From Prochlorococcus sp. AG-402-N17 (GTDB lineage Bacteria; Cyanobacteriota; Cyanobacteriia; PCC-6307; Cyanobiaceae), in NCBI GenBank assembly GCA_003216455.1, contig QCIV01000001.1:62001-126000 (forward strand): DNA of 64,000 nucleotides. The letters run 5' to 3'. The notes beneath the pieces were generated by a model. The model did not search any database. It was not told the DNA's origin and worked only from the letters and a program-made list of their open reading frames with translations. Of the stretch, positions 54,006 to 63,199 are shown one piece after another (within the stretch, counting starts at the first letter, position 1; each line of letters opens with the position of its first letter). The translations under genes and the position numbers were made by a program.

Positions 54006-56177
54006 ATGACTTTTAATCATCTGGTACTAATTGGAGGAGGACACTCAAATGTTTCTTTATTGAAGAAATGGTTAATGTTTCCGAAATTAAAGCCAGAAAT
54101 TCCTGTCTCAATTATATCTAGAGATTCTCATTTGGTTTATTCGGCGATATTCCCATCGGTGATTTCAAAATCAATCACTTTAGAAGAGAGTTTAATTGAT
54201 ATAAAATCTTTAGCAAAAAATGCAAAAGTATCTTTTATAGAAGAAGAAGTAAAGGATATTGATTTCAATTTAAAGAAAATTGTTTTAGGTAATAGACCTT
54301 CAATTAATTATTCGAAGTTGGTGCTTAATTATGGAAGTCAAACAATAATTCCAAAAGAATTTGAATCACTAGTTAAAAATCGAAATGCTTTTTCAATTAA
54401 ACCTTTTTTAAGGGCTTATGATTCAATACTAAAAGAGGACATTTTTGATTCAGTTAATCAACTTCCATTTGTAGTTGTTGGGAGTGGCCTTGCTGCAATT
54501 GAAGTATCATATGCTTTGAGAAAAAGATGGGGAGATAGATCTTTAAAACTATTATGTGATTCAAGAAAAATTAATAATACAATTCTAAAAAGTTTACGTA
54601 ATTCCAATATTGATTTAGTTGAAAAACTTAATTTTGATTATGGCAAAATTCTTTTATGTACTGGGAATACATCTCCGTTATGGGCACAAAAAAAATTATT
54701 AGATTCGGATTCTCATGGCAGAATAATCACAAATCAGAATTTGCAGATAAAAAGTTTCTCTGGAATCTTTGCTGTAGGTGATTGTGCAGTTGTAGGTTCA
54801 GCAAAAAGACCAGCATCGGGAGTTTTTGCAGTAAAAGTTGTAAATACATTAGTGCAAAATCTAAAAAAAGATATAGAAGGGAGATCATTAAAAAAGTGGT
54901 TTCCTCAAAAGATCGGATTGCAAATAGTAAATATATTTCCAAGCCATCATCCAAAGGCTTTTGCTATTTATCGCAATTTTGTTTTCGGCCCTTCTTTTCT
55001 TTTTTGGATTTTAAAGTATAAGATTGATCTCAACTTCATTAAAAAGTTCAGATCAAAAAGGCTAATTATGAAAAGTAGTGAAAAAAATATTTCATTGAAT
55101 GATTGCAGAGGATGTGCAGCTAAAATTCCTCAGTTTGTTTTGAATAAATCATTAATAAATTCTAATTTAAATTCTTTTGCCTCATCACCTGAAGATTCAG
55201 TTGAGATATATCAAAATGGTCAAGATATTATCTTGCAAAGTGTAGATGGATTTCCTGCTTTGGTAAGTGATCCTTGGCTTAATGCAAAAATTACTACTTT
55301 GCATGCTTGCTCAGATTTGTGGGCATGCGGAGCAAAACTTTCATCCGCGCAGGCTTTAATTTCATTACCAAAAGTTGAAAGGGAATTTCAGAGTTTCCTC
55401 TTTTCTCAATCACTGCAAGGTATTAAATCAACAGTTGAGGATCATGGAGGTGAATTACTTGGAGGCCATACTTTCGAGGCAAGAAGTTTAGTAAATAAAC
55501 CTTATTCACTAGGAATAGATATTTCTTTAACAGTTCAAGGTATTTTAAAAAATGGAACACAACCATGGCTTAAATCTGGAATGAATATTGGAGATATTCT
55601 CATGATGTCTAGACCTCTTGGCGTTGGGATTTACTTTGCTGGTCAAATGCAAAATATTAATATGCTAGGTAGTTCTTCTGAAATAATTAATAATTTAGTA
55701 AAGAGTCAGCAATATTTGATCGATGAAATTTATCTTTTTCAAAATCAATTTAAAGAATCATTAGTCAATGCTGCGACTGACATTACTGGATATGGATTTA
55801 TTGGACATCTTAAAGAAATGGTTGAATCATCTAATTTATATAGGAAAAGCAATAATCTTGAGCCACTAAAAGTTTTATTAGATTTATTTGCATTTAAAGC
55901 TTATCCTGGAGTATTTGATTTAATAAGAAAAGATGTTAAAAGTACTTTCTTTGAATCTAATAAAGAAATTTTTGACAAAATTTATAAAGTAAATAAGCAA
56001 AAAAGAATAATTAATTTTTTAAAAGAAAATTCATTAGATCAAAAGACTTTTAACGAGAGAATATCATTACTATTAGATCCTCAAACATGTGGACCCTTGT
56101 TGATTAGTTGCAATCGTAAATATGAAAATGTTCTAAAGGATAAATGGTACAAGGTTGGAGAAGTTATAAAAATGTAA
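54006..56177 (+). CDS. selD: fusion: N-terminal NAD(P)/FAD oxidoreductase plus C-terminal selenide, water dikinase
   Basis: N-term LIGGGHSNVSLLKKW, FAVGDCAVV; C-term DCRGCAAKI, QSVDGFPALVSDPWLNAKITTLHACSDLWACGA, GGHTFEARS, AATDITGYGFIGHLKEM. Confidence 0.92.
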   Translation: MTFNHLVLIGGGHSNVSLLKKWLMFPKLKPEIPVSIISRDSHLVYSAIFPSVISKSITLEESLIDIKSLAKNAKVSFIEEEVKDIDFNLKKIVLGNRPSINYSKLVLNYGSQTIIPKEFESLVKNRNAFSIKPFLRAYDSILKEDIFDSVNQLPFVVVGSGLAAIEVSYALRKRWGDRSLKLLCDSRKINNTILKSLRNSNIDLVEKLNFDYGKILLCTGNTSPLWAQKKLLDSDSHGRIITNQNLQIKSFSGIFAVGDCAVVGSAKRPASGVFAVKVVNTLVQNLKKDIEGRSLKKWFPQKIGLQIVNIFPSHHPKAFAIYRNFVFGPSFLFWILKYKIDLNFIKKFRSKRLIMKSSEKNISLNDCRGCAAKIPQFVLNKSLINSNLNSFASSPEDSVEIYQNGQDIILQSVDGFPALVSDPWLNAKITTLHACSDLWACGAKLSSAQALISLPKVEREFQSFLFSQSLQGIKSTVEDHGGELLGGHTFEARSLVNKPYSLGIDISLTVQGILKNGTQPWLKSGMNIGDILMMSRPLGVGIYFAGQMQNINMLGSSSEIINNLVKSQQYLIDEIYLFQNQFKESLVNAATDITGYGFIGHLKEMVESSNLYRKSNNLEPLKVLLDLFAFKAYPGVFDLIRKDVKSTFFESNKEIFDKIYKVNKQKRIINFLKENSLDQKTFNERISLLLDPQTCGPLLISCNRKYENVLKDKWYKVGEVIKM

Positions 56178-57425
56178 TTAATTTCTATTTAATTTGTCAA
56201 TTTCCAAATATCTTAATCTTTTAATTTCCTTTCCCATTTCCTTCCCTGGATCCCATCCTTCTTTTTTTAATGTTTCTCCATCTTTTTTTGATTTTATGAA
56301 TTTGTAAATAAATAACCACTTAAACAATTTATGCCAGTATGGTCCTCCATCACAAATTAATAATTTGACTGTCTCATCATTAAGGTTTCTGTCCTCAATA
56401 AATTCTGTCCAACTTGATGGAGAAAAATGATTGAAATTTTTTTGGTTTGTATTTAATATCTTCTTGATATTTAAATAATCTTCTAATATTTTTATCTCAC
56501 TATTATTTACCAAAAATCTTTGACATGCTTTTTCTAAATCTTCTGACTCTTTTAATAAGTAAAGCATATGATTTCCCTTTAACCTCTTAATCCAATTTAG
56601 TCCTCTTAAAAACCTTTTATCGACTTTAATATTTTCATTTAAGATTGAGATAATTTCCCATTTATGAATTATCGAAATTACATTAGTCAAATTATCGTGT
56701 TTGCATATTTCAGCTAGTTCCATCCTTATTCGTATGCCTAGTGCAGGAGGATAAATCATTTTCTGATTAGTTTTTGAACTTTTCCATGGCCATTGTCTAA
56801 CTGTTTCTTGAGATTGTTTGAGGGAATTATTTGAAATATTGAAATTTAACCTTGAAGCATATTTTGCACATCTTATTAATCTACTTGGATCATCTGAAAT
56901 ACTATTACTGTGAAGTAAGTTCAATCTTTTACTTTTTATATCAGAAATTCCTCCATAAAGATCATAGATTTTCCTTTTCGAGACCTCGAAGGCTATTGAA
57001 TTTATAGTGAAATCTCTCCTCTTAAGATCCTCCTCAATAGTACTTTTATCTACCGTGGGATTTAAGCCTGGAGCAGAATAAATTTCTTTTCTTGCAGAAG
57101 CAATATCAATTTTATAGTCATTAATATTTATTTCTACAGTGTTGTATAAATTAAATTCTTTGATTAAACATAAATCTACATTTACAATATTTTTTTTTAT
57201 AAATTTTGCAAGAGAAAGAGAGGATCCTTCAATAACAAGATCAATATCTACAGGATTAGAAAACGATTTTTTGTGGAATTTACTAATTAATAAATCTCTT
57301 AAATAACCGCCAACAAAAGCTACTTTAGTATTGTTATTAGATTCTATGTATTTAGCAATTAGGTTATATAGATTAAATGGAGTTTTGATTAATTCCCCTT
57401 GGATATAATCAGAGATATCGTTCAT
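56178..57425 (-). CDS. tRNA nucleotidyltransferase / poly(A) polymerase family
   Basis: VAFVGGYLRDLLI, DIDLVIEG, RRDFTINSIAFEV, DDPSRLIRCAKYASRLNF. Confidence 0.92.
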   Translation of the reverse strand: MNDISDYIQGELIKTPFNLYNLIAKYIESNNNTKVAFVGGYLRDLLISKFHKKSFSNPVDIDLVIEGSSLSLAKFIKKNIVNVDLCLIKEFNLYNTVEININDYKIDIASARKEIYSAPGLNPTVDKSTIEEDLKRRDFTINSIAFEVSKRKIYDLYGGISDIKSKRLNLLHSNSISDDPSRLIRCAKYASRLNFNISNNSLKQSQETVRQWPWKSSKTNQKMIYPPALGIRIRMELAEICKHDNLTNVISIIHKWEIISILNENIKVDKRFLRGLNWIKRLKGNHMLYLLKESEDLEKACQRFLVNNSEIKILEDYLNIKKILNTNQKNFNHFSPSSWTEFIEDRNLNDETVKLLICDGGPYWHKLFKWLFIYKFIKSKKDGETLKKEGWDPGKEMGKEIKRLRYLEIDKLNRN

Positions 57426-57430
57426 GAGTT

Positions 57431-59839
57431 TTAACTTACATAACGAATTGGAGCTAATCTGGGATCTAGAATTTTACTTCCTTTATCACCAAATTTTACT
57501 GCTAAAGATATTTTTTCCCCACTCCCAAAAATATGTATGATTTCACCTTTCCCAAACTTTGAGTGAATTAGCTTATCTCCAACTATCCAGCTTTTCCCTT
57601 TACTGGGACCTGAATATAATTTCCTTACTGCATTTATTGGTTTGTTAACAAATTCATTTGGATTGTTTCGATCAACTCTAGTTAAGCGATCAAGATGCCA
57701 ATCTCTTCTAATTGAAGCGCCACCAGTTTGTGGTAATTCGCCATCCATTAAATCTTCAGGTATTTCTGAAAGAAATGTTGAAGGAATTGTTGCTTCACGC
57801 ATTCCACCCCATAATCTTCTTTCTCTGGCATGACTTAAGTAAACTCTCTCTTTAGCTCTAGTAATACCTACATAGCATAATCTTCTTTCCTCTTCAAGAA
57901 GTGAGGGAGTATCTATTGATCTATGGCTAGGGAAGAGACCTTGTTCTAGCCCAGTGATAAAAACATTTTGAAATTCTAAACCTTTACTATTATGCAGAGT
58001 CATGAGAGTTACAGAGTTGGGATTATTTTTCTTCGTATCATTATCAGTTGTTAAGGCTGCTGTAGAAAGAAATCCCTCTACATCTCCACTTTCTGTTTCT
58101 TCTTCATATTGAGTAGCTGCATTAATTAGTTCTTGTAAGTTATTTCTTCTATCTTCAGATTCTTCAGTCCCACTAGAGAGCAAGTCACTTAAATAACCAC
58201 TTTTTTCTAATATAAGTTGTAGTAGTTGAGCGGGGCCTGAATTTTCTAGGTAACACAGTAGATCATTCATAACTTCAGTAAATTTATTAATTCCTTTTGA
58301 TGATCGGCCTATTGTTTCTTCGAGACTTTGCTTATCATTAAGAACCTCCCATAATGGGATATTTAACCTATTAGATAATTCATTAAGTTTTTGAATAGTA
58401 GCCTTACCAATCCCTCTTCTAGGAACATTTATGATTCGTAAAAGACTAACGTTATCTGAAGAATTAACCAGAACTTTCAAATATGCTATTGCATCTTTAA
58501 TTTCTCTTCTATCATAAAAACGCAATCCTCCAAAAATTGTATAAGGAATGCGCCACCTTACAAGAGATTCTTCTAATACTCTTGACTGAGCTCTGGTTCG
58601 ATATAGAATTGCAAAATTTTTCCAAATTGGGTTTTGATTATAATTATTGAGTGATTTTATTTTATTGGTAATTGCTTCTGCCTCGGAAATTTCATCATCA
58701 CAGCTGAGTAACGTTAAAAGTTCCCCTTTTTCTTTAGTAGCCTTTAAAACTTTGTCAATTCTTTCGGAGTTGTTTTCAATTAGTGCGTTTGCAGCATCAA
58801 GGATATTAGAAGATGACCTATAATTTTCTTCTAATTTAATTAAAGATGATTTTGTATCGTCTTTGATTGAAGTTTTAAAATCTTCTTGAAAACCAATTAA
58901 AATTCTGAAGTCAGCTGCTCTGAAACTATAAATACTTTGATCAGCATCCCCAACTACAAAAATTGACCGATCTTCCCAATTGCAGAATTTTTTTGGTTCA
59001 GTATTTCCAGCCGTAATTAATTTTATAAGTTCATATTGTGTTCTATTTGTATCTTGATATTCGTCAACTAAAATATGTTTAAATCTTTTGTGCCAGTAAT
59101 CTCTGACTATATCATTTTGCCTTAATAAGAAAACAGGCAAAAGTAGAAGATCATCAAAGTCTAAAGAATTATTCTTTGAGAGCGAAATTCTATATCTCTT
59201 ATAGGCTTCTGCAACTGTTTTATCAAAATTATTATCTGCTTTTTCTAAAAGATCATTAGAAGTTAAGCATTGATTTTTAGCATTACTTATTAATCTTTTA
59301 ATCTTTTTGGGATCATATCTTTTTGGGTCAAGATTCATATCTTGACTGATAATTTCTTTTACTAATGTTTGAGAATCTGTTTCATCGTAAATTGAAAATT
59401 GCCTCGTCCATTTTAGGCCTTCTGGATCAGTATATTTTTCAATATCGTATCTCAGAAGTCTTGAAAATAAAGAATGGAAAGTACCGATCCAAAGGTTCTG
59501 AAGCCTTTCTTGGTGAACGTTTGTTCTTAATTGATTTTGATCAATTTCTTTGAGAGTTGTCCAAGGTTGACCAAATTGATTAAAAGCTAATTCTTGGGCT
59601 AGAAGAACCTCTAATCTTGCTTTCATTTCTTTAGCAGCTTTGTTAGTGAAAGTGACTGCGAGAATGTTATAGGGATCTATAGAGTTACCCTCAATAAGGT
59701 TGGCAATTCTGTGAGTAAGAGCCTTAGTTTTTCCGCTACCTGCACCTGCTACCACTAATAGTGGTCCATAAACATGTTTTACTGCTTGAAGTTGTTGATT
59801 GTTTAGGGACTTAAAAAGGAAATTGTTGGTTTGAGGCAC
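57431..59839 (-). CDS. pcrA: UvrD/PcrA-type superfamily I DNA helicase
   Basis: LNNQQLQAVKH, GAGSGKTKALTHRI, HILVDEYQDTNRTQYEL, VGDADQSIYSFRAAD, LMTLHNSKGLEF. Confidence 0.96.
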   Translation of the reverse strand: MPQTNNFLFKSLNNQQLQAVKHVYGPLLVVAGAGSGKTKALTHRIANLIEGNSIDPYNILAVTFTNKAAKEMKARLEVLLAQELAFNQFGQPWTTLKEIDQNQLRTNVHQERLQNLWIGTFHSLFSRLLRYDIEKYTDPEGLKWTRQFSIYDETDSQTLVKEIISQDMNLDPKRYDPKKIKRLISNAKNQCLTSNDLLEKADNNFDKTVAEAYKRYRISLSKNNSLDFDDLLLLPVFLLRQNDIVRDYWHKRFKHILVDEYQDTNRTQYELIKLITAGNTEPKKFCNWEDRSIFVVGDADQSIYSFRAADFRILIGFQEDFKTSIKDDTKSSLIKLEENYRSSSNILDAANALIENNSERIDKVLKATKEKGELLTLLSCDDEISEAEAITNKIKSLNNYNQNPIWKNFAILYRTRAQSRVLEESLVRWRIPYTIFGGLRFYDRREIKDAIAYLKVLVNSSDNVSLLRIINVPRRGIGKATIQKLNELSNRLNIPLWEVLNDKQSLEETIGRSSKGINKFTEVMNDLLCYLENSGPAQLLQLILEKSGYLSDLLSSGTEESEDRRNNLQELINAATQYEEETESGDVEGFLSTAALTTDNDTKKNNPNSVTLMTLHNSKGLEFQNVFITGLEQGLFPSHRSIDTPSLLEEERRLCYVGITRAKERVYLSHARERRLWGGMREATIPSTFLSEIPEDLMDGELPQTGGASIRRDWHLDRLTRVDRNNPNEFVNKPINAVRKLYSGPSKGKSWIVGDKLIHSKFGKGEIIHIFGSGEKISLAVKFGDKGSKILDPRLAPIRYVS

Positions 59840-59861
59840 TTTTGGAAGGGTTTTTCAAAAA

Positions 59862-60137
59862 TCAGACTTTACTATGAAATTCAGATTCCGTTTCTAGATC
59901 TTCTAACGCTTTTTTTAAATTTATAAGTTCATTATTGTTATTAATTATTTCTTCAAATTTATTTTGAGGCATCTTTAATTTCATACTTCTGTCTAGAATT
60001 TCTTTTTCCAATCTCTTTTTATATGAAGAAATAAGTTTCTTTGATAATTTTAAATCTTGTTTATCCAAAACTTTATTAAAACGTAACTTTATATTAGCGG
60101 AAAAAAAATTTTTTATTTGAATTATTCCAACTATCAC
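59862..60137 (-). CDS. small charged hypothetical protein
   Basis: 91-aa ORF with regular Lys/Leu helix-like composition; no family recognised. Confidence 0.5.
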   Translation of the reverse strand: MIVGIIQIKNFFSANIKLRFNKVLDKQDLKLSKKLISSYKKRLEKEILDRSMKLKMPQNKFEEIINNNNELINLKKALEDLETESEFHSKV

Positions 60138-60246
60138 TTTGGAATGAAGTTATTAATTAAGAAGCGTTGCTTTAAGTATGAAATTGTATTGTTTTTACTA
60201 GCTTTGTATTAGTCTTAAGGTCGATCTTTAAATTTTTACTTCAGGA

Positions 60247-60759
60247 ATGTCAGTTTCAAAGAAAAATCAACTATTGTCCTCTGATAAGAAATTAAATGAT
60301 TTAAGCAATATAAAAGAATTTATTAATAGCGCAAACTCAAGATTAGATGCAATAACTTCAATAACAAGTAATTCACATGCAATTGCAGCAGACGCTGTAA
60401 CGGCAATGATTTGTGAAAATCAAGACTCAATTAATTCGAAAATATCTTTAAATACAACTAACAAAATGTCCGTTTGTTTAAGAGATGGAGAAATAATCCT
60501 AAGGATTGTTGCTTATCTTTTAATTTCTAATGACGAATCAGTTTTAGAAAAAAGTTGTTTAAAGGATCTTAAAAATACTTATCTTGCTCTTGGGGTACCT
60601 TTAAGTAATGCAAGAAGGGTTATTGAATTAATGCGAGATGCAACAATCTCTGATTTAAATTCAACAGTTAATAATATGCAAGGAAACAAAGGCTTTCTTC
60701 CTAAATTAGTATCTGAAACAAAGTTTCAATTTGAAAGGATAATTAATCTTTTAAACTAG
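60247..60759 (+). CDS. cpeB: reduced phycoerythrin beta subunit (Prochlorococcus HL type)
   Basis: [29 protein letters not shown] and [46 protein letters not shown] align to CpeB. Confidence 0.9.
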   Translation: MSVSKKNQLLSSDKKLNDLSNIKEFINSANSRLDAITSITSNSHAIAADAVTAMICENQDSINSKISLNTTNKMSVCLRDGEIILRIVAYLLISNDESVLEKSCLKDLKNTYLALGVPLSNARRVIELMRDATISDLNSTVNNMQGNKGFLPKLVSETKFQFERIINLLN

Positions 60760-61294
60760 CTAAATTCCTTATCTCTGAAGTATGTGACGTCTGGATTACT
60801 GAGTAATTTTCCAAATTTCTAATAGTAGAAAATCTGGATCTTATGTGAGTGGATAAAAAGGAAATTCTTTCTTCGGAAACTTTTGATTTGTAAATAGTTT
60901 TAATGTGTAAATTATTTTCTTCATCAAAAAAATAATTGGATGATGAAATAAAGGATTCTGTATAACCTTTATTTCGTAAAACAATTCCTGATTTCTCATC
61001 ATTTGGTAAAAATATCAAAATAGTTTCATCTGCCTCACTCATATTATCTTCTTCCCAATCACTAAAAGCTTGCCATTTTATAGAAATGGCTATGCTCTCT
61101 AGGTTTAAACTTAATTTGTAATTTTTAAAAATTTCAATAACTTTTTTATTTTTTGAGTTGATATTTTTAATATATATTTTACTAGTTGAGTTTTCAAATT
61201 CCTGAAAAGCTAAAGAATGAGTACTTCGTATGGATTTCCACTCTCCTATACTTTTTTCAATGAATTGACTAATTGTTGTTAGATTCTTCGTCAA
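60743..61294 (-). CDS. cpeS: CpeS/CpcS-type phycobiliprotein chromophore lyase
   Basis: [31 protein letters not shown]-terminal signature; convergent to cpeB. Confidence 0.85.
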   Translation of the reverse strand: MTKNLTTISQFIEKSIGEWKSIRSTHSLAFQEFENSTSKIYIKNINSKNKKVIEIFKNYKLSLNLESIAISIKWQAFSDWEEDNMSEADETILIFLPNDEKSGIVLRNKGYTESFISSSNYFFDEENNLHIKTIYKSKVSEERISFLSTHIRSRFSTIRNLENYSVIQTSHTSEIRNLASLKD

Positions 61295-61448
61295 GTTTAT
61301 CTTCTACGGAATGATTTTCTGCTTTTTGAATCATTCTTACCATTGAATCCACCATTAATCTCTTAGCAGAAGTTACTTTTAATCCAGAAGGAGTGGTTGA
61401 TATTTGTTCTCCAGGGCGATCATGTGAAGTTGGTCTAAATGGAGTCAT
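61269..61448 (-). CDS. 59-aa conserved-looking small protein overlapping the cpeS start
   Basis: Hand-read [59 protein letters not shown]; just below ORF-track cutoff. Confidence 0.6.
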   Translation of the reverse strand: MTPFRPTSHDRPGEQISTTPSGLKVTSAKRLMVDSMVRMIQKAENHSVEDKLDEESNNN

Positions 61449-61566
61449 CTAATGTCATTTAAAAAATTAATCGCTTTCTATTCTTGCATGAATTCTTATT
61501 TATAAAGTTGTTGTTTGCAAAAATGTCATATCTCTCCTCTTTGATTACTAAATTTTTAACTGTTCT

Positions 61567-62202
61567 TTATTTATGCATTTTATTTTTTGCTAATCCTGAA
61601 ATGGTAGCTAATGCAAACATTCCTAAAAGAGCTATTCCTAGAAATAATCCTGCTCCCTGACTAACACCAGCTCCTACAGCTACTAGTATGGAATCACTAA
61701 TTAGAAGACTTATTAATAATGCTGGAGTGAATATTTTCCAGCGTGTTCCTCCAATACCAATTGCGTAGCTTAGAAAATCAAAAAGACCAGTCATTAGCAG
61801 ACCTGTCATGAGAAAAAAATTTTCTTCTAGTTGGTTTTGATTAAAACTTTCAATTTTTTTCATCGCCTTTGGACCTACTAAATTCCTTACAGGGACTCGC
61901 CCATAATTTCTTGCAATAAAGAAGGCAGCTTGGCAAAAAACGATATCAGAAAAAATTATTGTCATATAACCTTTTTGAAATCCTAATAATGAACCGGCTA
62001 GCAGAGAATAAGCTGAACTTGGAAGAGCTGGTAAAATAATACTTATTCCTCTTAGTACGAAAATTCCAAAGGGTGCCCAAATTCCCATACTTTCTATTTT
62101 GTTCCTAAGGGGTTCAATTCCATAATTTTGGATTAAATAAATCAATACAACAAATATTGCGATAAAAAAAACTACTGAGAGAAATTTCTGTATTTTATTC
62201 AT
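61567..62202 (-). CDS. TVP38/TMEM64 (DedA-like) membrane protein
   Basis: WAPFGIFVLRGISIILPALPSSAYSLLAGSLLGFQKGYMTIIFSDIVFCQAAFFIARNYGR. Confidence 0.8.
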   Translation of the reverse strand: MNKIQKFLSVVFFIAIFVVLIYLIQNYGIEPLRNKIESMGIWAPFGIFVLRGISIILPALPSSAYSLLAGSLLGFQKGYMTIIFSDIVFCQAAFFIARNYGRVPVRNLVGPKAMKKIESFNQNQLEENFFLMTGLLMTGLFDFLSYAIGIGGTRWKIFTPALLISLLISDSILVAVGAGVSQGAGLFLGIALLGMFALATISGLAKNKMHK

Positions 62203-62350
62203 TAATATTCAATTAAATTTGTTGGAAGTAAATTCTCAATTTAATATTTGATTGTATCTATAATAGAAATACTAATCAATAAAATTTTTTACAAATTTTA
62301 AATTTTATATTTACACCCGATAAAAGAATTTTTGTATTTTAGAAGTATTC

Positions 62351-62770
62351 ATGGTTGATTCTAGGAATAAAGTTAATTCTATATTTATTAGAAATAGCAT
62401 TGGGTTAGTCCTTGCGTTAATCGTTTCCATGTTTATTGCAATAAAACAATCAAATGCTTTGCCTCATGAATGGGTTGGAGTCCCTAAAAGTGAATATGGA
62501 GAGCAGTTATGGGATAAACAAAGTATTAAAAGAAATGAGGATGGTTCTGTGAGAGTGTTGAGCAAATTTATTCCCAAAACAAAAAGTGAAATTACTAAGG
62601 ATATTCTCTATACAATGGATATAAATTGTTTTGAAAAATCATTTAGAGATGTTGATGTCTCTATCGATGACGTAAATAGTAATTTCAATGATTTAGCTGA
62701 TTGGCAAGATCCAAATGGAGATAAACTGATTTTGGGGGTTATTGGTCAAGTCTGCAGAGTTGAAAACTAA
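62351..62770 (+). CDS. hypothetical secreted or membrane-anchored protein
   Basis: 139-aa ORF with N-terminal hydrophobic segment; CFEKSFRDVDV ... GQVCRVEN two-Cys soluble domain. Confidence 0.6.
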   Translation: MVDSRNKVNSIFIRNSIGLVLALIVSMFIAIKQSNALPHEWVGVPKSEYGEQLWDKQSIKRNEDGSVRVLSKFIPKTKSEITKDILYTMDINCFEKSFRDVDVSIDDVNSNFNDLADWQDPNGDKLILGVIGQVCRVEN

Positions 62771-62835
62771 AAAATTTTCAATTATAAAAATTAAATTATG
62801 AAAAATTTATAAACCTACTATTTCTTGAAAGTATA

Positions 62836-63103
62836 AAAACCCCTTCAAAGACAGGGTTTTAAAGGTGCTAGGACCCAGATTTGAATGAGTCGCCGATAGA
62901 TCTTTACCTCTGAGAACGTAGTTATAACTTAATTATTATTTGTAGAATCCATTACTTCCATACCATTTAAAACTTTAAAACCCCGTCATAAACAGGGTTG
63001 AAAGGTGCCAGGACCCAGATTTGAACGGGGTCTAAACAAGAATTGATGCTTGAAATCGTAGTTACAACTTAAATCTTCTTTTTTAAAATGACCACTTCCA
63101 TAC
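62836..63103 (-). repeat. two-copy tandem repeat (62836-62963 and 62977-63103) with tRNA-Phe-like 3' end and hairpin
   Basis: Shared blocks: aaaacccc..tca..acagggtt, aaaggtgcYaggacccagatttgaa, cgtagttaYaactta, acttccatac in the same order. Confidence 0.85.
63004..63031 (-). pseudogene. tRNA-Phe-like 3' fragment in repeat copy B
   Basis: Reverse strand ACCCCGTTCAAATCTGGGTCCTGGCACC: T-loop TTCAAAT, acceptor 3' half TCCTGGCA followed by CC; no 5' half seen. Confidence 0.5.
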
Positions 63104-63199
63104 TGCTTCCATACTGGCGAACTTATAAATAAGCAATGATGAGATAATCGTCATATCATTGAAAGTATGGAATTTTTTTAAATAGTTTGTCATAAAGTA

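Noticed and set aside
62836-63103. CRISPR array
   Set aside because: Only two units, about 130 nt long with no short repeat/spacer alternation and no cas genes.
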